A stretch of DNA of 64,000 nt from Alcaligenes parafaecalis. GTDB taxonomy: Bacteria; Pseudomonadota; Gammaproteobacteria; Burkholderiales; Burkholderiaceae_B. A program made the position numbers and the translations under genes. Positions within the stretch are counted from its first letter, which is position 1. Every line of letters starts with the position of its first letter. Below are positions 40,010 through 48,909 of this stretch, piece after piece. The stretch is taken from contig NZ_JAPKNA010000001.1 of NCBI RefSeq assembly GCF_026344135.1, positions 1 through 64,000 on the forward strand, read 5' to 3'. The notes below the pieces were generated by a model that was not told the DNA's origin, did not search any database, and was given only the letters and a program-made list of their open reading frames with translations.

Positions 40010-42097
40010 ATGAGCTCCGGCGTAGATCTGAGTCAGTTTTACGAAACCTTTTTCGATGAAGCCGATGAGTTGCTGGCGGACATGGAGCGCTTGCTGCTGG
40101 AGTTGGATCTGGATGAGCCTGATCGCGATCAGCTCAACGCCATCTTCCGGGCCGCGCACTCGATCAAGGGCGGTGCAGGCACTTTTGGTTGTTTCGGCCA
40201 GCTGGCTGAAACCACCCACTTACTCGAAAATCTGCTCGATCTGGTCCGTAATGGCGAGATGCAATTGCGCAAGGACATGATTGACCTCTTTCTGGAAACC
40301 AAGGACGTGCTAACCGGACAAGTCAATGCCTACCGCGAGGAACAGGAGCCTGACGAGGAAGCCTACACCCGCATCTGCGCGCAATTAAGGCAGTTGGCCC
40401 TGGAGCAAAAGGGCATTTTGGCAACCGACACGAAAGGAACCGAAGCGATCCTGCAAGCGGAACCCGAGCCAGCGCCGGAACCGGCTGCGGATGCCGACGG
40501 TTTGCCGCTATGGGTATCCATGGGGCCCGTGTCGGATAAAGATGCCGAGGCACTGCAACAAGAAATGGAGTTGATGGGCAATATCGTCCATCAAACCCGC
40601 GAAGGCGATCGCCTGGATATCTGGCTGGAAACCACGGGCTCGGCGGACGATATTCTGGCCGTGTGCTGCTTTATCCTGAATGCCGATCAGGTGGCGGTGA
40701 AACCGGCGGCGGCTCCTGGGCAAGCGGCTTCTGCTACAAACGCTGCTCCTGCTGTTGCGGTAGCCTCCGAGCCTGCCGCTCCTGTTGTCGCACCAGCCGC
40801 TGCCGCTCCTGCGGCGACTCCTGCTGCGGCTGCTGAGCCTGCAAAAACTGAAGTGGCTGCGCCTGCTGCCGCTCCCAAAGCCGCCGACAAACCGGCCAAA
40901 GCGGCCGCGCCCAAAGAGTCCGGCACGATCCGTGTGGGCGTGGAAAAAGTCGACCAGATCATCAACCTGGTGGGCGAGCTGGTGATTACCCAGGCCATGC
41001 TGGTGCAAACCGCCTCAACCCTGGACCCGGTTGTTCACGACCGTCTGTTGAACGGCATCGAGCAGTTGGAGCGCAATGCGCGCGATCTGCAAGAGTCCGT
41101 GATGTCCATCCGCATGATGCCGATGGACTACGTGTTCAGCCGCTTCCCGCGTGTGGTGCGTGAAAGCGCGGCCCGCATGGACAAGAAGATTCGTCTGGTC
41201 ACCAAAGGGCAGGCCACCGAACTGGACAAGAGCCTGATCGAACGCATTATTGACCCGTTGACCCACCTGGTGCGCAACAGTATCGACCACGGTATTGAAA
41301 TGCCCGAGGATCGTCTGGCCGCTGGTAAGGAAGAAGAGGGCGTGTTGACGCTGTCGGCCCAGCATCAGGGCGGCCACATCATCATTGAAGTGGTGGACGA
41401 TGGCGCTGGTCTGAACCGCGAACGTATTCTGAAGAAAGCCATGTCCTCGGGCTTGCCGGTGACCGAGACCATGCCGGACGATGAAGTCTGGCAACTGATT
41501 TTTGCTCCCGGCTTTTCCACTGCCGACAAAGTCACGGAAATTTCCGGGCGTGGCGTGGGTATGGACGTGGTGCGACGCAATATTCAAAGCATGGGCGGTC
41601 ACGTGCAGTTGTACTCCCGTGCGGGCAAGGGAACGACCACCCGGATTGTGCTGCCGCTGACGCTGGCCATTTTGGACGGCATGTCGGTGCAGGTGGGCAA
41701 CGAGGTCTTTATTCTGCCTTTGGCCCACGTTACGGAATCCATGCAGCCTACTGAAGAGCAGTTGCGCCGCGTGTCCGATACTGATCACGTGATGTTTGTG
41801 CGTGGCGAGTATCTGCCCCTGATTTCCCTGCGGGACATCTTCTCGGTCGATGGGGCCGAGACCGATGTGACCCGTGCTATTGCCGTTATCTTGCAGGCCG
41901 AAGACATGCGCTTTGCCTTGCTGGTCGATCACCTGATTGGTCAGCATCAAGTCGTGGTCAAGAACCTGGAAGCCAACTATCGAAAAATTCCGGGTATTTC
42001 CGCTGCCACCATTTTGGGTGATGGCAGCGTAGCCCTGATTGTTGATGTTTTTGCCTTGCAACGTCTGGCGCGTGACCCCGCCTCGACGTGGGCCTGA
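40010..42097 (+). CDS. cheA: Chemotaxis histidine kinase CheA
   Basis: 695 residues: HPt domain with phospho-acceptor His50 (RAAHSIKGGAGTFG); a second domain around 160-230; an Ala/Pro-rich linker of some 70 residues (~231-302); dimerisation domain; HATPase domain (HLVRNSIDHGIE; VDDGAGLNRERI; FSTADKVTEISGRGVGMDVV); and a C-terminal CheW-like domain (~555-690). It phosphorylates CheY and CheB in response to receptors. AAGGA precedes ATG 40010; a GTG two codons earlier is in frame. First gene of the che block. Confidence 0.95.
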   Translation: MSSGVDLSQFYETFFDEADELLADMERLLLELDLDEPDRDQLNAIFRAAHSIKGGAGTFGCFGQLAETTHLLENLLDLVRNGEMQLRKDMIDLFLETKDVLTGQVNAYREEQEPDEEAYTRICAQLRQLALEQKGILATDTKGTEAILQAEPEPAPEPAADADGLPLWVSMGPVSDKDAEALQQEMELMGNIVHQTREGDRLDIWLETTGSADDILAVCCFILNADQVAVKPAAAPGQAASATNAAPAVAVASEPAAPVVAPAAAAPAATPAAAAEPAKTEVAAPAAAPKAADKPAKAAAPKESGTIRVGVEKVDQIINLVGELVITQAMLVQTASTLDPVVHDRLLNGIEQLERNARDLQESVMSIRMMPMDYVFSRFPRVVRESAARMDKKIRLVTKGQATELDKSLIERIIDPLTHLVRNSIDHGIEMPEDRLAAGKEEEGVLTLSAQHQGGHIIIEVVDDGAGLNRERILKKAMSSGLPVTETMPDDEVWQLIFAPGFSTADKVTEISGRGVGMDVVRRNIQSMGGHVQLYSRAGKGTTTRIVLPLTLAILDGMSVQVGNEVFILPLAHVTESMQPTEEQLRRVSDTDHVMFVRGEYLPLISLRDIFSVDGAETDVTRAIAVILQAEDMRFALLVDHLIGQHQVVVKNLEANYRKIPGISAATILGDGSVALIVDVFALQRLARDPASTWA

Positions 42098-42113
42098 TTA
42101 TTCGGAGATCTTT

Positions 42114-42614
42114 ATGTCCAACGACTTTACTTCCCACTCCGAAGCTGCCGAGGCTGGCGGCAAGGAGTATCTGGTATTTACTCTGGGTGACCAGGAATAC
42201 GGTATCGATATTCTGAAAGTTCAGGAGATCCGGGGCTACGACTCCCAGACCGTAACCCGTATTGCCAACGTACCCCAGTTCATCAAGGGCGTTACCAATC
42301 TGCGCGGCGTGATTGTGCCTATCGCGGACTTGCGTGTGCGCTTCAACATGGAACGCGTGGAGTACGACCACCAAACCGTGGTGGTGATTCTGAATCTGCA
42401 CGATCGCGTGGTCGGCGTTGTTGTCGATGGCGTATCGGACGTGCTTGTCTTGCAGTCGTCACAGATCAGCGCTGCCCCCAGCTTTGGCACCGCCTTTTCA
42501 ACCGAATACCTGACCGGTATCGGCACGCTGGGCGAACGCATGCTGATTTTGGTGGATATTGAAAAACTGATGACCAGCGAAGAGATGGCTCTGGTCGACA
42601 GCGCAGTGGCCTGA
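42114..42614 (+). CDS. cheW: Chemotaxis coupling protein CheW
   Basis: 166 residues, a single CheW domain from about residue 17 (EYLVFTLGDQEYGIDILKVQEIRGY; PQFIKGVTNLRGVIVPIADLR; VDGVSDVLVL). It links CheA to the receptors. CGGAG precedes ATG 42114, 16 bp after cheA. Very similar in length and sequence pattern to enterobacterial CheW. Confidence 0.95.
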   Translation: MSNDFTSHSEAAEAGGKEYLVFTLGDQEYGIDILKVQEIRGYDSQTVTRIANVPQFIKGVTNLRGVIVPIADLRVRFNMERVEYDHQTVVVILNLHDRVVGVVVDGVSDVLVLQSSQISAAPSFGTAFSTEYLTGIGTLGERMLILVDIEKLMTSEEMALVDSAVA

Positions 42615-42742
42615 TCGCCCGAGTCTGTAAAGACGAGCGTAGCGGGGACTTGTTCTAACGGGTCCTTCAAGGATTGTTCGGGTCGGGGGAGGCGTCACAA
42701 GCGCCTCTGATGTTCGGATCTACTCTAGACAAGGTGCTTGCA

Positions 42743-44479
42743 ATGCTGGATGGATTACGTTTGACCAATCTGAAGGTGCGGACCAGTCTGATTCTGGTAC
42801 TGGTGTTTTTTTTAGCTATGTTGGTGGCAGGTGCGGCCCTGGGGATTTTGTCCCTGCGCGCCAATAACGGTGCGCTGCAAAGCATCGTGGTCAACCAGCG
42901 CGTAGGCTCGGCCATGTATCAGGCCATCGAGCGCTACAAAGAGACCCAAACCCTGATTGGACGAGCGGCCATCAGCTACGTGGTCACCAATGATCTGCAA
43001 AATCAGGATCTGATGGCCGAGTGGAGCGATGGCGCGCCCAAGGCCTCGGCGATCAGCACGGCGACCCGTGATGCGCTGGATGCCACGCGCAAGCAGTTTG
43101 AGCAGGCCCAGGAAGCTTTCTTTGAATATCAGGGTGTGGCCACCCAACTGGAAGGTACTAACGACTATTACCAGCGTGTGGATGCGGCCTTCATGTCCCT
43201 GATGCAAGGCGGTGTTCTGCCCTTGATTGCCTATCTGGAGCAGGGTGATATTGCCGGTTTCCGCAGCTACGTGGCCACTACCACCAAGTTCCTGGAAGAG
43301 GACTTGTACAGTGCCTTGAATACCTTGCAGGAAGCCCAGCAGCGCTCTATTGATACGCAGTACCAGAAAGAAAATGATCAGTACAACATGGTGATCCGCC
43401 TGGTGGGTCTGGCCATGGTGCTCTGTCTGTTTATTTCGCTGGCCGTGTATGTGTTCCTGAATCGCATGGTGCTGCGCCCCTTGCGTCTGGCCGGTGCGCA
43501 CTTTGATCGTATCGCCAGTGGAGATTTGACCCAGCGCGTGGAAGTGAAGTCCACCAATGAAATCGGGGTACTGTACGACGCGGTACGTCGTATGCAGAGC
43601 AGCCTGCAAGCCATGGTGATGACGGTGCGCCAGGGCGTGGAAGAAATTACCTTTGGTTCGCATGAAATCTATGTAGGCAATACGGATTTGAGCAGCCGCA
43701 CTGAAGAGCAGGCCGCGTCCTTGCAGCAAACCGCTGCCAGTATGGAGCAGTTGGCCAGCACGGTACGTCAGAACTCGGATAATGCGCAACAAGCGGATCA
43801 GGTCGCCAAGAATGCGTCAGAAGTAGCGATGCGCGGTGGTCAGGCTGTCTCTACCGTGGTGCAAACCATGGAAGATCTGTCGGCCAGTTCCGGGCAAATC
43901 GCCCAGATTGTGAACGTGATCGACGGCATTGCGTTCCAGACCAATATTCTGGCCCTGAATGCAGCGGTAGAAGCCGCTCGTGCCGGTGAGCAAGGCAAGG
44001 GCTTTGCGGTAGTGGCCGGTGAAGTGCGCAGTCTGGCCCAGCGCAGTGCGCAGGCCGCGCGTGAGATTAAAGGCTTGATCGAGCAGTCTTTGGCCAAAGT
44101 CAAAGAAGGCACCCGTCAGGTGGATGAAGCGGGCAAGGTGGTCATGGAAGTGGTCAGCTCAGTTCAGAGCGTGACCACCATCATGGCGGAAATTTCTTCG
44201 GCCTCGAATGAGCAGTCCGAAGGGATTGATCAGGTTAATCGGGCTGTTGCACAAATGGATGTGGTTGTGCAGCAAAACGCGGCCCTGGTCGAGCAGGCAA
44301 GCGCAGCAGCGGGGTCTTTACAGGATCAGGCGACTCGTTTGTCTGATGCGGTATCCGCTTTCAAAGTGGGCGCGCAAGACATTATTGATGATCCGTTTGA
44401 TGCGTCCGAACCGGAGCGTTTGCGTTCCAGCGAGCGCTTGTCGACGGGGCCTTTTAGCGGGACCTTGGCCAGCCTGTAG
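42743..44479 (+). CDS. Methyl-accepting chemotaxis protein (Tsr/Tar-type)
   Basis: 578 residues: TM1 (~16-38), periplasmic four-helix-bundle sensor (~39-215), TM2 (~216-240), HAMP (~241-295), and a cytoplasmic coiled-coil domain with the conserved tip IDGIAFQTNILALNAAVEAA and GKGFAVVAGEVRSLAQRSA. The ligand is unknown. ATG 42743 has AAGGTG upstream and leaves the short cytoplasmic N-terminus common in receptors; earlier in-frame starts at 42674 (TTG) and 42710 lack this. The C-terminus (GPFSGTLASL) has no NWETF-type pentapeptide. Lies within the che operon. Confidence 0.93.
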   Translation: MLDGLRLTNLKVRTSLILVLVFFLAMLVAGAALGILSLRANNGALQSIVVNQRVGSAMYQAIERYKETQTLIGRAAISYVVTNDLQNQDLMAEWSDGAPKASAISTATRDALDATRKQFEQAQEAFFEYQGVATQLEGTNDYYQRVDAAFMSLMQGGVLPLIAYLEQGDIAGFRSYVATTTKFLEEDLYSALNTLQEAQQRSIDTQYQKENDQYNMVIRLVGLAMVLCLFISLAVYVFLNRMVLRPLRLAGAHFDRIASGDLTQRVEVKSTNEIGVLYDAVRRMQSSLQAMVMTVRQGVEEITFGSHEIYVGNTDLSSRTEEQAASLQQTAASMEQLASTVRQNSDNAQQADQVAKNASEVAMRGGQAVSTVVQTMEDLSASSGQIAQIVNVIDGIAFQTNILALNAAVEAARAGEQGKGFAVVAGEVRSLAQRSAQAAREIKGLIEQSLAKVKEGTRQVDEAGKVVMEVVSSVQSVTTIMAEISSASNEQSEGIDQVNRAVAQMDVVVQQNAALVEQASAAAGSLQDQATRLSDAVSAFKVGAQDIIDDPFDASEPERLRSSERLSTGPFSGTLASL

Positions 44480-44483
44480 TCAT

Positions 44484-45326
44484 ATGAGCACATCTGTGGA
44501 ACCTTTTGTTTATACATTGCCCTCGATCCCGCAAGCCTCGAGGGCCGACTGTGAGCGAGCCGCGCGCTTGCTCAAGTCGTATGCGGGCATCATCTTAGGT
44601 ACCCACAAAGAAGATATGGTGGCGCGCACCTTGGGAATGCGCAGTCAGAACGCGGGCATGCGGGAGGTACGTCAGTACCTGGATATTCTGGAGCAGGATA
44701 CCCACAGCCAGGAATGGCAAGACTTCGTCAACGCGTTCACCATCAATCACACCGCGTTTTTTCGCGAGCAGCACCACTTCGATATCCTGGGCAAGTTTGT
44801 CAGCACTCGCGGCAAACCCCTGGATATCTGGTGCAGTGCCGCCTCGACCGGCGAGGAAGCCTATTCCATCGCCATGACCGTGCGTGAGCACTGTCCTTCG
44901 CCGGACGTGAATGTGTCCATCCTGGCCAGTGATATTGATTCGGCGGCCTTGGACAAGGCCCGTCAGGGCATGTACACCCTGGAGCGCATTCAGCCCGTTC
45001 CCGATCTGTGGCTGCCGCGTTATTTTCAGCGTGGTGTGGGCGCTCGCAAGGGCTTGGCGCGTGTCAAACCCGTGTTGCGCAATATGGTGGAGTTCGAGGA
45101 GTTCAACCTGGTGGGTCCGGCCTGGCCGTCTTCCAGCCGTTTTGATGTGATCTTCTGTAGAAACACCATGATTTATTTTGACCGGGAAGATCAGACGCGC
45201 ATCCTGGAACGATTCGCCGCGGTGACCAAACCGGGCGGCCTGTTGTTTGTGGGGCACTCCGAGAACTTCTCCTATCTGACCAAGGCGTTTCGTTTGCTGG
45301 GTCAGACGGTGTATGTCCGGAACTAG
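44484..45326 (+). CDS. cheR: Chemotaxis receptor methyltransferase CheR
   Basis: 280 residues. An N-terminal helical domain (CheR_N, ~15-75) is followed by the SAM-dependent methyltransferase domain: FTINHTAFFREQHHFDIL, WCSAASTGEEAYSIAM, ASDIDSAALDKARQG and IFCRNTMIYFD. It adds methyl groups to receptor glutamates using S-adenosylmethionine. ATG 44484 lies 4 bp after the MCP stop; a longer frame begins inside the MCP gene. Confidence 0.94.
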   Translation: MSTSVEPFVYTLPSIPQASRADCERAARLLKSYAGIILGTHKEDMVARTLGMRSQNAGMREVRQYLDILEQDTHSQEWQDFVNAFTINHTAFFREQHHFDILGKFVSTRGKPLDIWCSAASTGEEAYSIAMTVREHCPSPDVNVSILASDIDSAALDKARQGMYTLERIQPVPDLWLPRYFQRGVGARKGLARVKPVLRNMVEFEEFNLVGPAWPSSSRFDVIFCRNTMIYFDREDQTRILERFAAVTKPGGLLFVGHSENFSYLTKAFRLLGQTVYVRN

Positions 45327-45380
45327 GATCTGAAGAGTCTTACCAAGCCCTGAGCTCTGTTGGCGCTTGATATCGGGATT

Positions 45381-46448
45381 ATGAGTAGCATGAAGAAAAT
45401 TCGAGTTTTGTGTGTAGACGATTCCGCCCTGGTGCGCAGCCTGATGGTGGAAATTATCAATAGTCATGCGGACATGGAAGTGGTGGCAGTAGCCCCCGAT
45501 CCGCTGGTGGCGCGCGAGCTGATCAAGGAACACAATCCGGATGTGCTGACGCTGGACGTCGAGATGCCGCGCATGGACGGGCTGGACTTTCTGGAGCGCC
45601 TGATGCGCTTGCGTCCCATGCCCGTGGTGATGGTGTCCTCGCTGACGGAGCGCAATTCGGATGTGACCTTGCGTGCCCTGGAACTGGGCGCGGTGGACTT
45701 TGTGACCAAGCCCAAGCTGGGCCTGCGCGATGGTTTGCTGGATTACTCGGATCTGATTGCCGACAAAATCCGTGCCGCTTCCATTGCGCGCCCACGTCGT
45801 GCGGCTCCGGCTACGGCTGGTTCGGCCCCGGTGCGCCGCCTGACGCATAACTTTTCGACTACTGAAAAACTGATCATGATCGGTGCGTCCACGGGCGGCA
45901 CTGAAGCTATCCGTCAGGTGCTGGAGCCTTTGCCCGCCAACTGCCCAGCCATCATGATTACCCAACATATGCCAGCCGGTTTCACGCGCTCGTTTGTGAA
46001 CCGTCTGGATGGTCTGTGCTCCATGCAGGTGCACGAGGCTGAAGATGGTCAGCGCGTCTTGCCTGGCCACGTGTATTTGGCTCCCGGCGGCGTGGCCCAT
46101 ATGAAGCTGGCCCGTTCGGGTGCCAACTATGTGGTCAAGCTGGTGGACAGCGAACCCGTCAATCGCCACCGGCCCTCAGTCGATGTGCTGTTTCACTCTG
46201 CTGCCGAACTGGCTGGCCGCAATGCCGTGGGTGTGATCCTGACCGGCATGGGCAAGGACGGTGCGCAAGGTTTGCTGGCCATGAAGCAGGCCGGTGCCAT
46301 GACCTTTGCCCAGGACGAGGCCACCAGCGTGGTGTTTGGTATGCCGCGCGAAGCCTTGCAAATTGGCGCCGCGGATATAGCCTTGCCTTTGGGGCAGATT
46401 AGCGAACGAATTCTAGCCAGTGTGGGGGCCTTTGGGCACCGTGTATAA
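45381..46448 (+). CDS. cheB: Chemotaxis methylesterase/deamidase CheB
   Basis: 355 residues: receiver domain (~5-125) with phospho-acceptor Asp59 (LTLDVEMPRMDG), and a methylesterase domain with Ser170 (GASTGGTEAI), His196 (TQHMPAGF) and Asp293 (TGMGKDGAQ), a complete triad. It removes receptor methyl groups when phosphorylated by CheA. The start is not certain: ATG 45381 and 45390 are both near a weak GGGA. CheD, often between cheR and cheB in betaproteobacteria, is absent. Confidence 0.94.
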   Translation: MSSMKKIRVLCVDDSALVRSLMVEIINSHADMEVVAVAPDPLVARELIKEHNPDVLTLDVEMPRMDGLDFLERLMRLRPMPVVMVSSLTERNSDVTLRALELGAVDFVTKPKLGLRDGLLDYSDLIADKIRAASIARPRRAAPATAGSAPVRRLTHNFSTTEKLIMIGASTGGTEAIRQVLEPLPANCPAIMITQHMPAGFTRSFVNRLDGLCSMQVHEAEDGQRVLPGHVYLAPGGVAHMKLARSGANYVVKLVDSEPVNRHRPSVDVLFHSAAELAGRNAVGVILTGMGKDGAQGLLAMKQAGAMTFAQDEATSVVFGMPREALQIGAADIALPLGQISERILASVGAFGHRV

Positions 46449-46492
46449 ACGGGCCTGAACGCACTGGCATGCTACTCATTTGGAGAATGTAA

Positions 46493-46882
46493 ATGGTACA
46501 AAAAAATATAAAGATTCTCGTCGTCGATGACTTTCCCACCATGCGCCGGATCATCAAGAACCTGCTCAAGGATCTGGGCTACGAGAACGTGGACGAAGCA
46601 GAGGATGGTCAGATGGGCCTGGAGAAATTGCGTAATGGCAATTTCGAGTTTGTGGTCTCTGACTGGAACATGCCGAATCTGGACGGGCTGGAAATGCTCA
46701 AGCAGATTCGTGCCGATGCCAGCCTGGCTTCCTTGCCGGTGCTGATGGTCACTGCCGAAGCCAAGAAAGAAAACATTATTGCCGCCGCCCAGGCGGGCGC
46801 CAATGGCTACGTCGTCAAACCTTTTACCGCCGCAACCCTGGAAGAGAAGCTGAACAAGATCTTCGAGAAAATGGGCGGTTAA
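46493..46882 (+). CDS. cheY: Chemotaxis response regulator CheY
   Basis: 129 residues, one receiver domain. Asp12/Asp13, phospho-acceptor Asp57 (VSDWNMPNLDG), Thr88 and Lys109 are all in place, as in E. coli CheY, to which it is closely alike over its length. Phospho-CheY binds the FliM switch and changes motor rotation. TTTGGAG lies before the ATG; 44 bp separate it from cheB. Confidence 0.96.
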   Translation: MVQKNIKILVVDDFPTMRRIIKNLLKDLGYENVDEAEDGQMGLEKLRNGNFEFVVSDWNMPNLDGLEMLKQIRADASLASLPVLMVTAEAKKENIIAAAQAGANGYVVKPFTAATLEEKLNKIFEKMGG

Positions 46883-46895
46883 TACGGAGTACGTC

Positions 46896-47537
46896 ATGGA
46901 TCCACAGCAAACACCGAATCATCCCGACCCCCAGAGCGTACCGGTTGATCTGGTCTACCGCATTGCCAACCTGACCCGCCTGCTGCGGGAAAGCATGCGC
47001 GAACTGGGGCTGGATCAGGCCATTAAAGATGCCGCGCACGCGATTCCGGATGCCCGTGATCGTCTGCACTATGTGGCTCGCATGACCGAGCAAGCCGCTA
47101 ACCGCGTTCTGAACGCGGCCGAGCAGGTGCGTCCTTTGCAGGAGTCCTTGCAAGAGGATGCCCAGGCACTGGATGCCGAATGGGAACAGTGGTTTGAACA
47201 GCCCCTGGACCAGGATCAGGCCCGCGAGCTGGTCAAGCGCACCCGAGGTTTCTTGCGTGATGTGCCTGTCAAGGCCCAGCAGACGCAGGACAACCTGCTG
47301 GAAATCATCATGGCCCAGGATTTTCAGGATCTGACCGGGCAGGTGATCACGCGCATGTTGGGCGTGGTCGGCACCATCGAGACCGAGCTGGTCCAGGTGC
47401 TGGTCGATAACGTGCCCACCGAAAAACGCGAAGAAACTCAAAGCCTTATCAATGGGCCAGTGGTCTCGCCAGTGGCCTCGGAAGTGGTCACCAGCCAGGA
47501 TCAGGTGGACGATTTGCTCGCCAATCTGGGCTTTTAA
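46896..47537 (+). CDS. cheZ: CheY-phosphate phosphatase CheZ
   Basis: 213 residues, mostly helical. The catalytic helix MAQDFQDLTGQVITRM holds the Asp and Gln residues that assist CheY-P hydrolysis, and the C-terminal DQVDDLLANLGF is the CheY-binding peptide. It follows cheY by 13 bp, with CGGAG before its start. The last chemotaxis gene before a terminator. Confidence 0.95.
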   Translation: MDPQQTPNHPDPQSVPVDLVYRIANLTRLLRESMRELGLDQAIKDAAHAIPDARDRLHYVARMTEQAANRVLNAAEQVRPLQESLQEDAQALDAEWEQWFEQPLDQDQARELVKRTRGFLRDVPVKAQQTQDNLLEIIMAQDFQDLTGQVITRMLGVVGTIETELVQVLVDNVPTEKREETQSLINGPVVSPVASEVVTSQDQVDDLLANLGF

Positions 47538-47572
47538 TCCGCGTCCCCACCCGCATCCTGAGTTCGCTTGAT

Positions 47573-47601
47573 AAAGGCGCTGCACCTTGCAGCGCCTTTT
47601 T
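47573..47601 (+). terminator. Terminator after the che block
   Basis: AAAGGCGCTGCA-CCT-TGCAGCGCCTTTTT, 35 bases past the cheZ stop. flhB therefore probably has its own promoter in the 150 bp that follow. Confidence 0.92.
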
Positions 47602-47752
47602 GCTTGTGGGGAACAGCCTGCTTTTATCGGGCTTTCTCCGCGCTATCAGAGCCGCTGCGCTCTTTTAGAATGACCCCGCGGCCTGCAGTGCGAACGCGAT
47701 ATTCGTGCTGGGCGCGTGATTCATCCTTTCAATTCCTGCGTCTTGGCAGTCC

Positions 47753-48904
47753 ATGGCAGAAGACAGCGATCTCGAAAAAACAGAACCGGCCTCACCCCGG
47801 CGCCTGGAAAAGGCGCGGGAAGAAGGGCAGGTGGCGCGTTCCAGAGAGCTGACGACCTTCCTGATGCTGCTGGCTGGAATTGGCGGAATCTGGGTCGGGG
47901 CCAGCTATTTGTACGAAACCTTTGGCGGCATTGTGCGCCGTAGCGTCTGGTTTGATCCGCGTGTTGCGCATGATCCCAGCGCGATGGTGGTGCAAGCGGC
48001 CGGTCTGGCCGGGGAGGCTTTGAAAGGCCTGGCGCCTTTATTCCTGTTGCTGGTGGTCGTAGCGATTTTTGCGTCTATTGCCTTGGGTGGGATGAGCTTT
48101 AGCGGCAAGGCCTTGCAGCCCAAGTTCGAGCGCATGAATCCGGCCAAGGGCATCAAGCGCATGTTTTCGATGCAGACCGTGGTGGAGCTGATCAAGACCT
48201 TGGCCAAAGCCGGTCTGGTGGGTTCCGTTGCCGTCTATGTGATCTGGACCGAGCGCGAGCAGATGACGGCCTTGATGTATGTGCATCCTACGGCGGCCAT
48301 TGCCACGGGGATGACGCTGATCATCAAGTGCTGTGCCTTGATTGCCGCCAGCCTGCTGGTGATTGTGCTGATTGATGCGCCCTGGCAGTTGTGGAGTTTT
48401 TACAAGAAGCTGCGCATGTCACGCCAGGATGTAAAGGAAGAGCACAAGGAAAGTGAGGGCGATCCGCATGTGAAAGGGCGCATCCGGCAGCAGCAACGGT
48501 CCATGGCCCGTTCGCGCATGATGTCCCAGGTGCCCGGTGCTGATGTGGTGGTGACCAACCCGACGCATTATGCGGTGGCCTTGAAGTATCAGGATGGCAA
48601 GAGCGCCGCGCCGCGTGTGGTTGCCAAGGGAACAGGTTTGATTGCCGCCAAGATTCGTGGGCTGGCAGCAGAAAATAAGGTGGCGACACTGGAGGCTCCC
48701 GCGCTGGCGCGGGCTTTGTACTTCAACGTCGAACTGGAGCGCGAGATTCCGGTGGATTTGTACTCGGCCGTGGCCGAAGTGCTGGCCTGGGTTTATCAGC
48801 TTCGTAACTGGAACAAAGGGCAGGGCGAGCGCCCGATTGTGCCTACCCGATTGAAGGTGCCGACTGGCATGGATGAAGGTCCACTGCGTTCGCGCAAACA
48901 CTAA
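47753..48904 (+). CDS. flhB: Flagellar export switch protein FlhB
   Basis: 383 residues. The N-terminal EDSDLEKTEPASPRRLEKAREEGQVARSREL segment, four membrane helices and the autocleavage site N-P-T-H at 269-272 (the same numbering as in E. coli) are all present. Autocleavage switches the export gate from rod/hook to filament substrates. The C-terminal tail is rather longer than average (about 30 basic residues). No strong ribosome site precedes the ATG. Confidence 0.95.
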   Translation: MAEDSDLEKTEPASPRRLEKAREEGQVARSRELTTFLMLLAGIGGIWVGASYLYETFGGIVRRSVWFDPRVAHDPSAMVVQAAGLAGEALKGLAPLFLLLVVVAIFASIALGGMSFSGKALQPKFERMNPAKGIKRMFSMQTVVELIKTLAKAGLVGSVAVYVIWTEREQMTALMYVHPTAAIATGMTLIIKCCALIAASLLVIVLIDAPWQLWSFYKKLRMSRQDVKEEHKESEGDPHVKGRIRQQQRSMARSRMMSQVPGADVVVTNPTHYAVALKYQDGKSAAPRVVAKGTGLIAAKIRGLAAENKVATLEAPALARALYFNVELEREIPVDLYSAVAEVLAWVYQLRNWNKGQGERPIVPTRLKVPTGMDEGPLRSRKH

Positions 48905-48909
48905 AAGCA

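Noticed and set aside
38195..40219. 674-codon minus-strand frame across motA, motB and the start of cheA
   Set aside because: It spans three well-conserved genes on the other strand; high His/Gln/Arg content and no recognisable motif mark it as a shadow of GC-biased codons.
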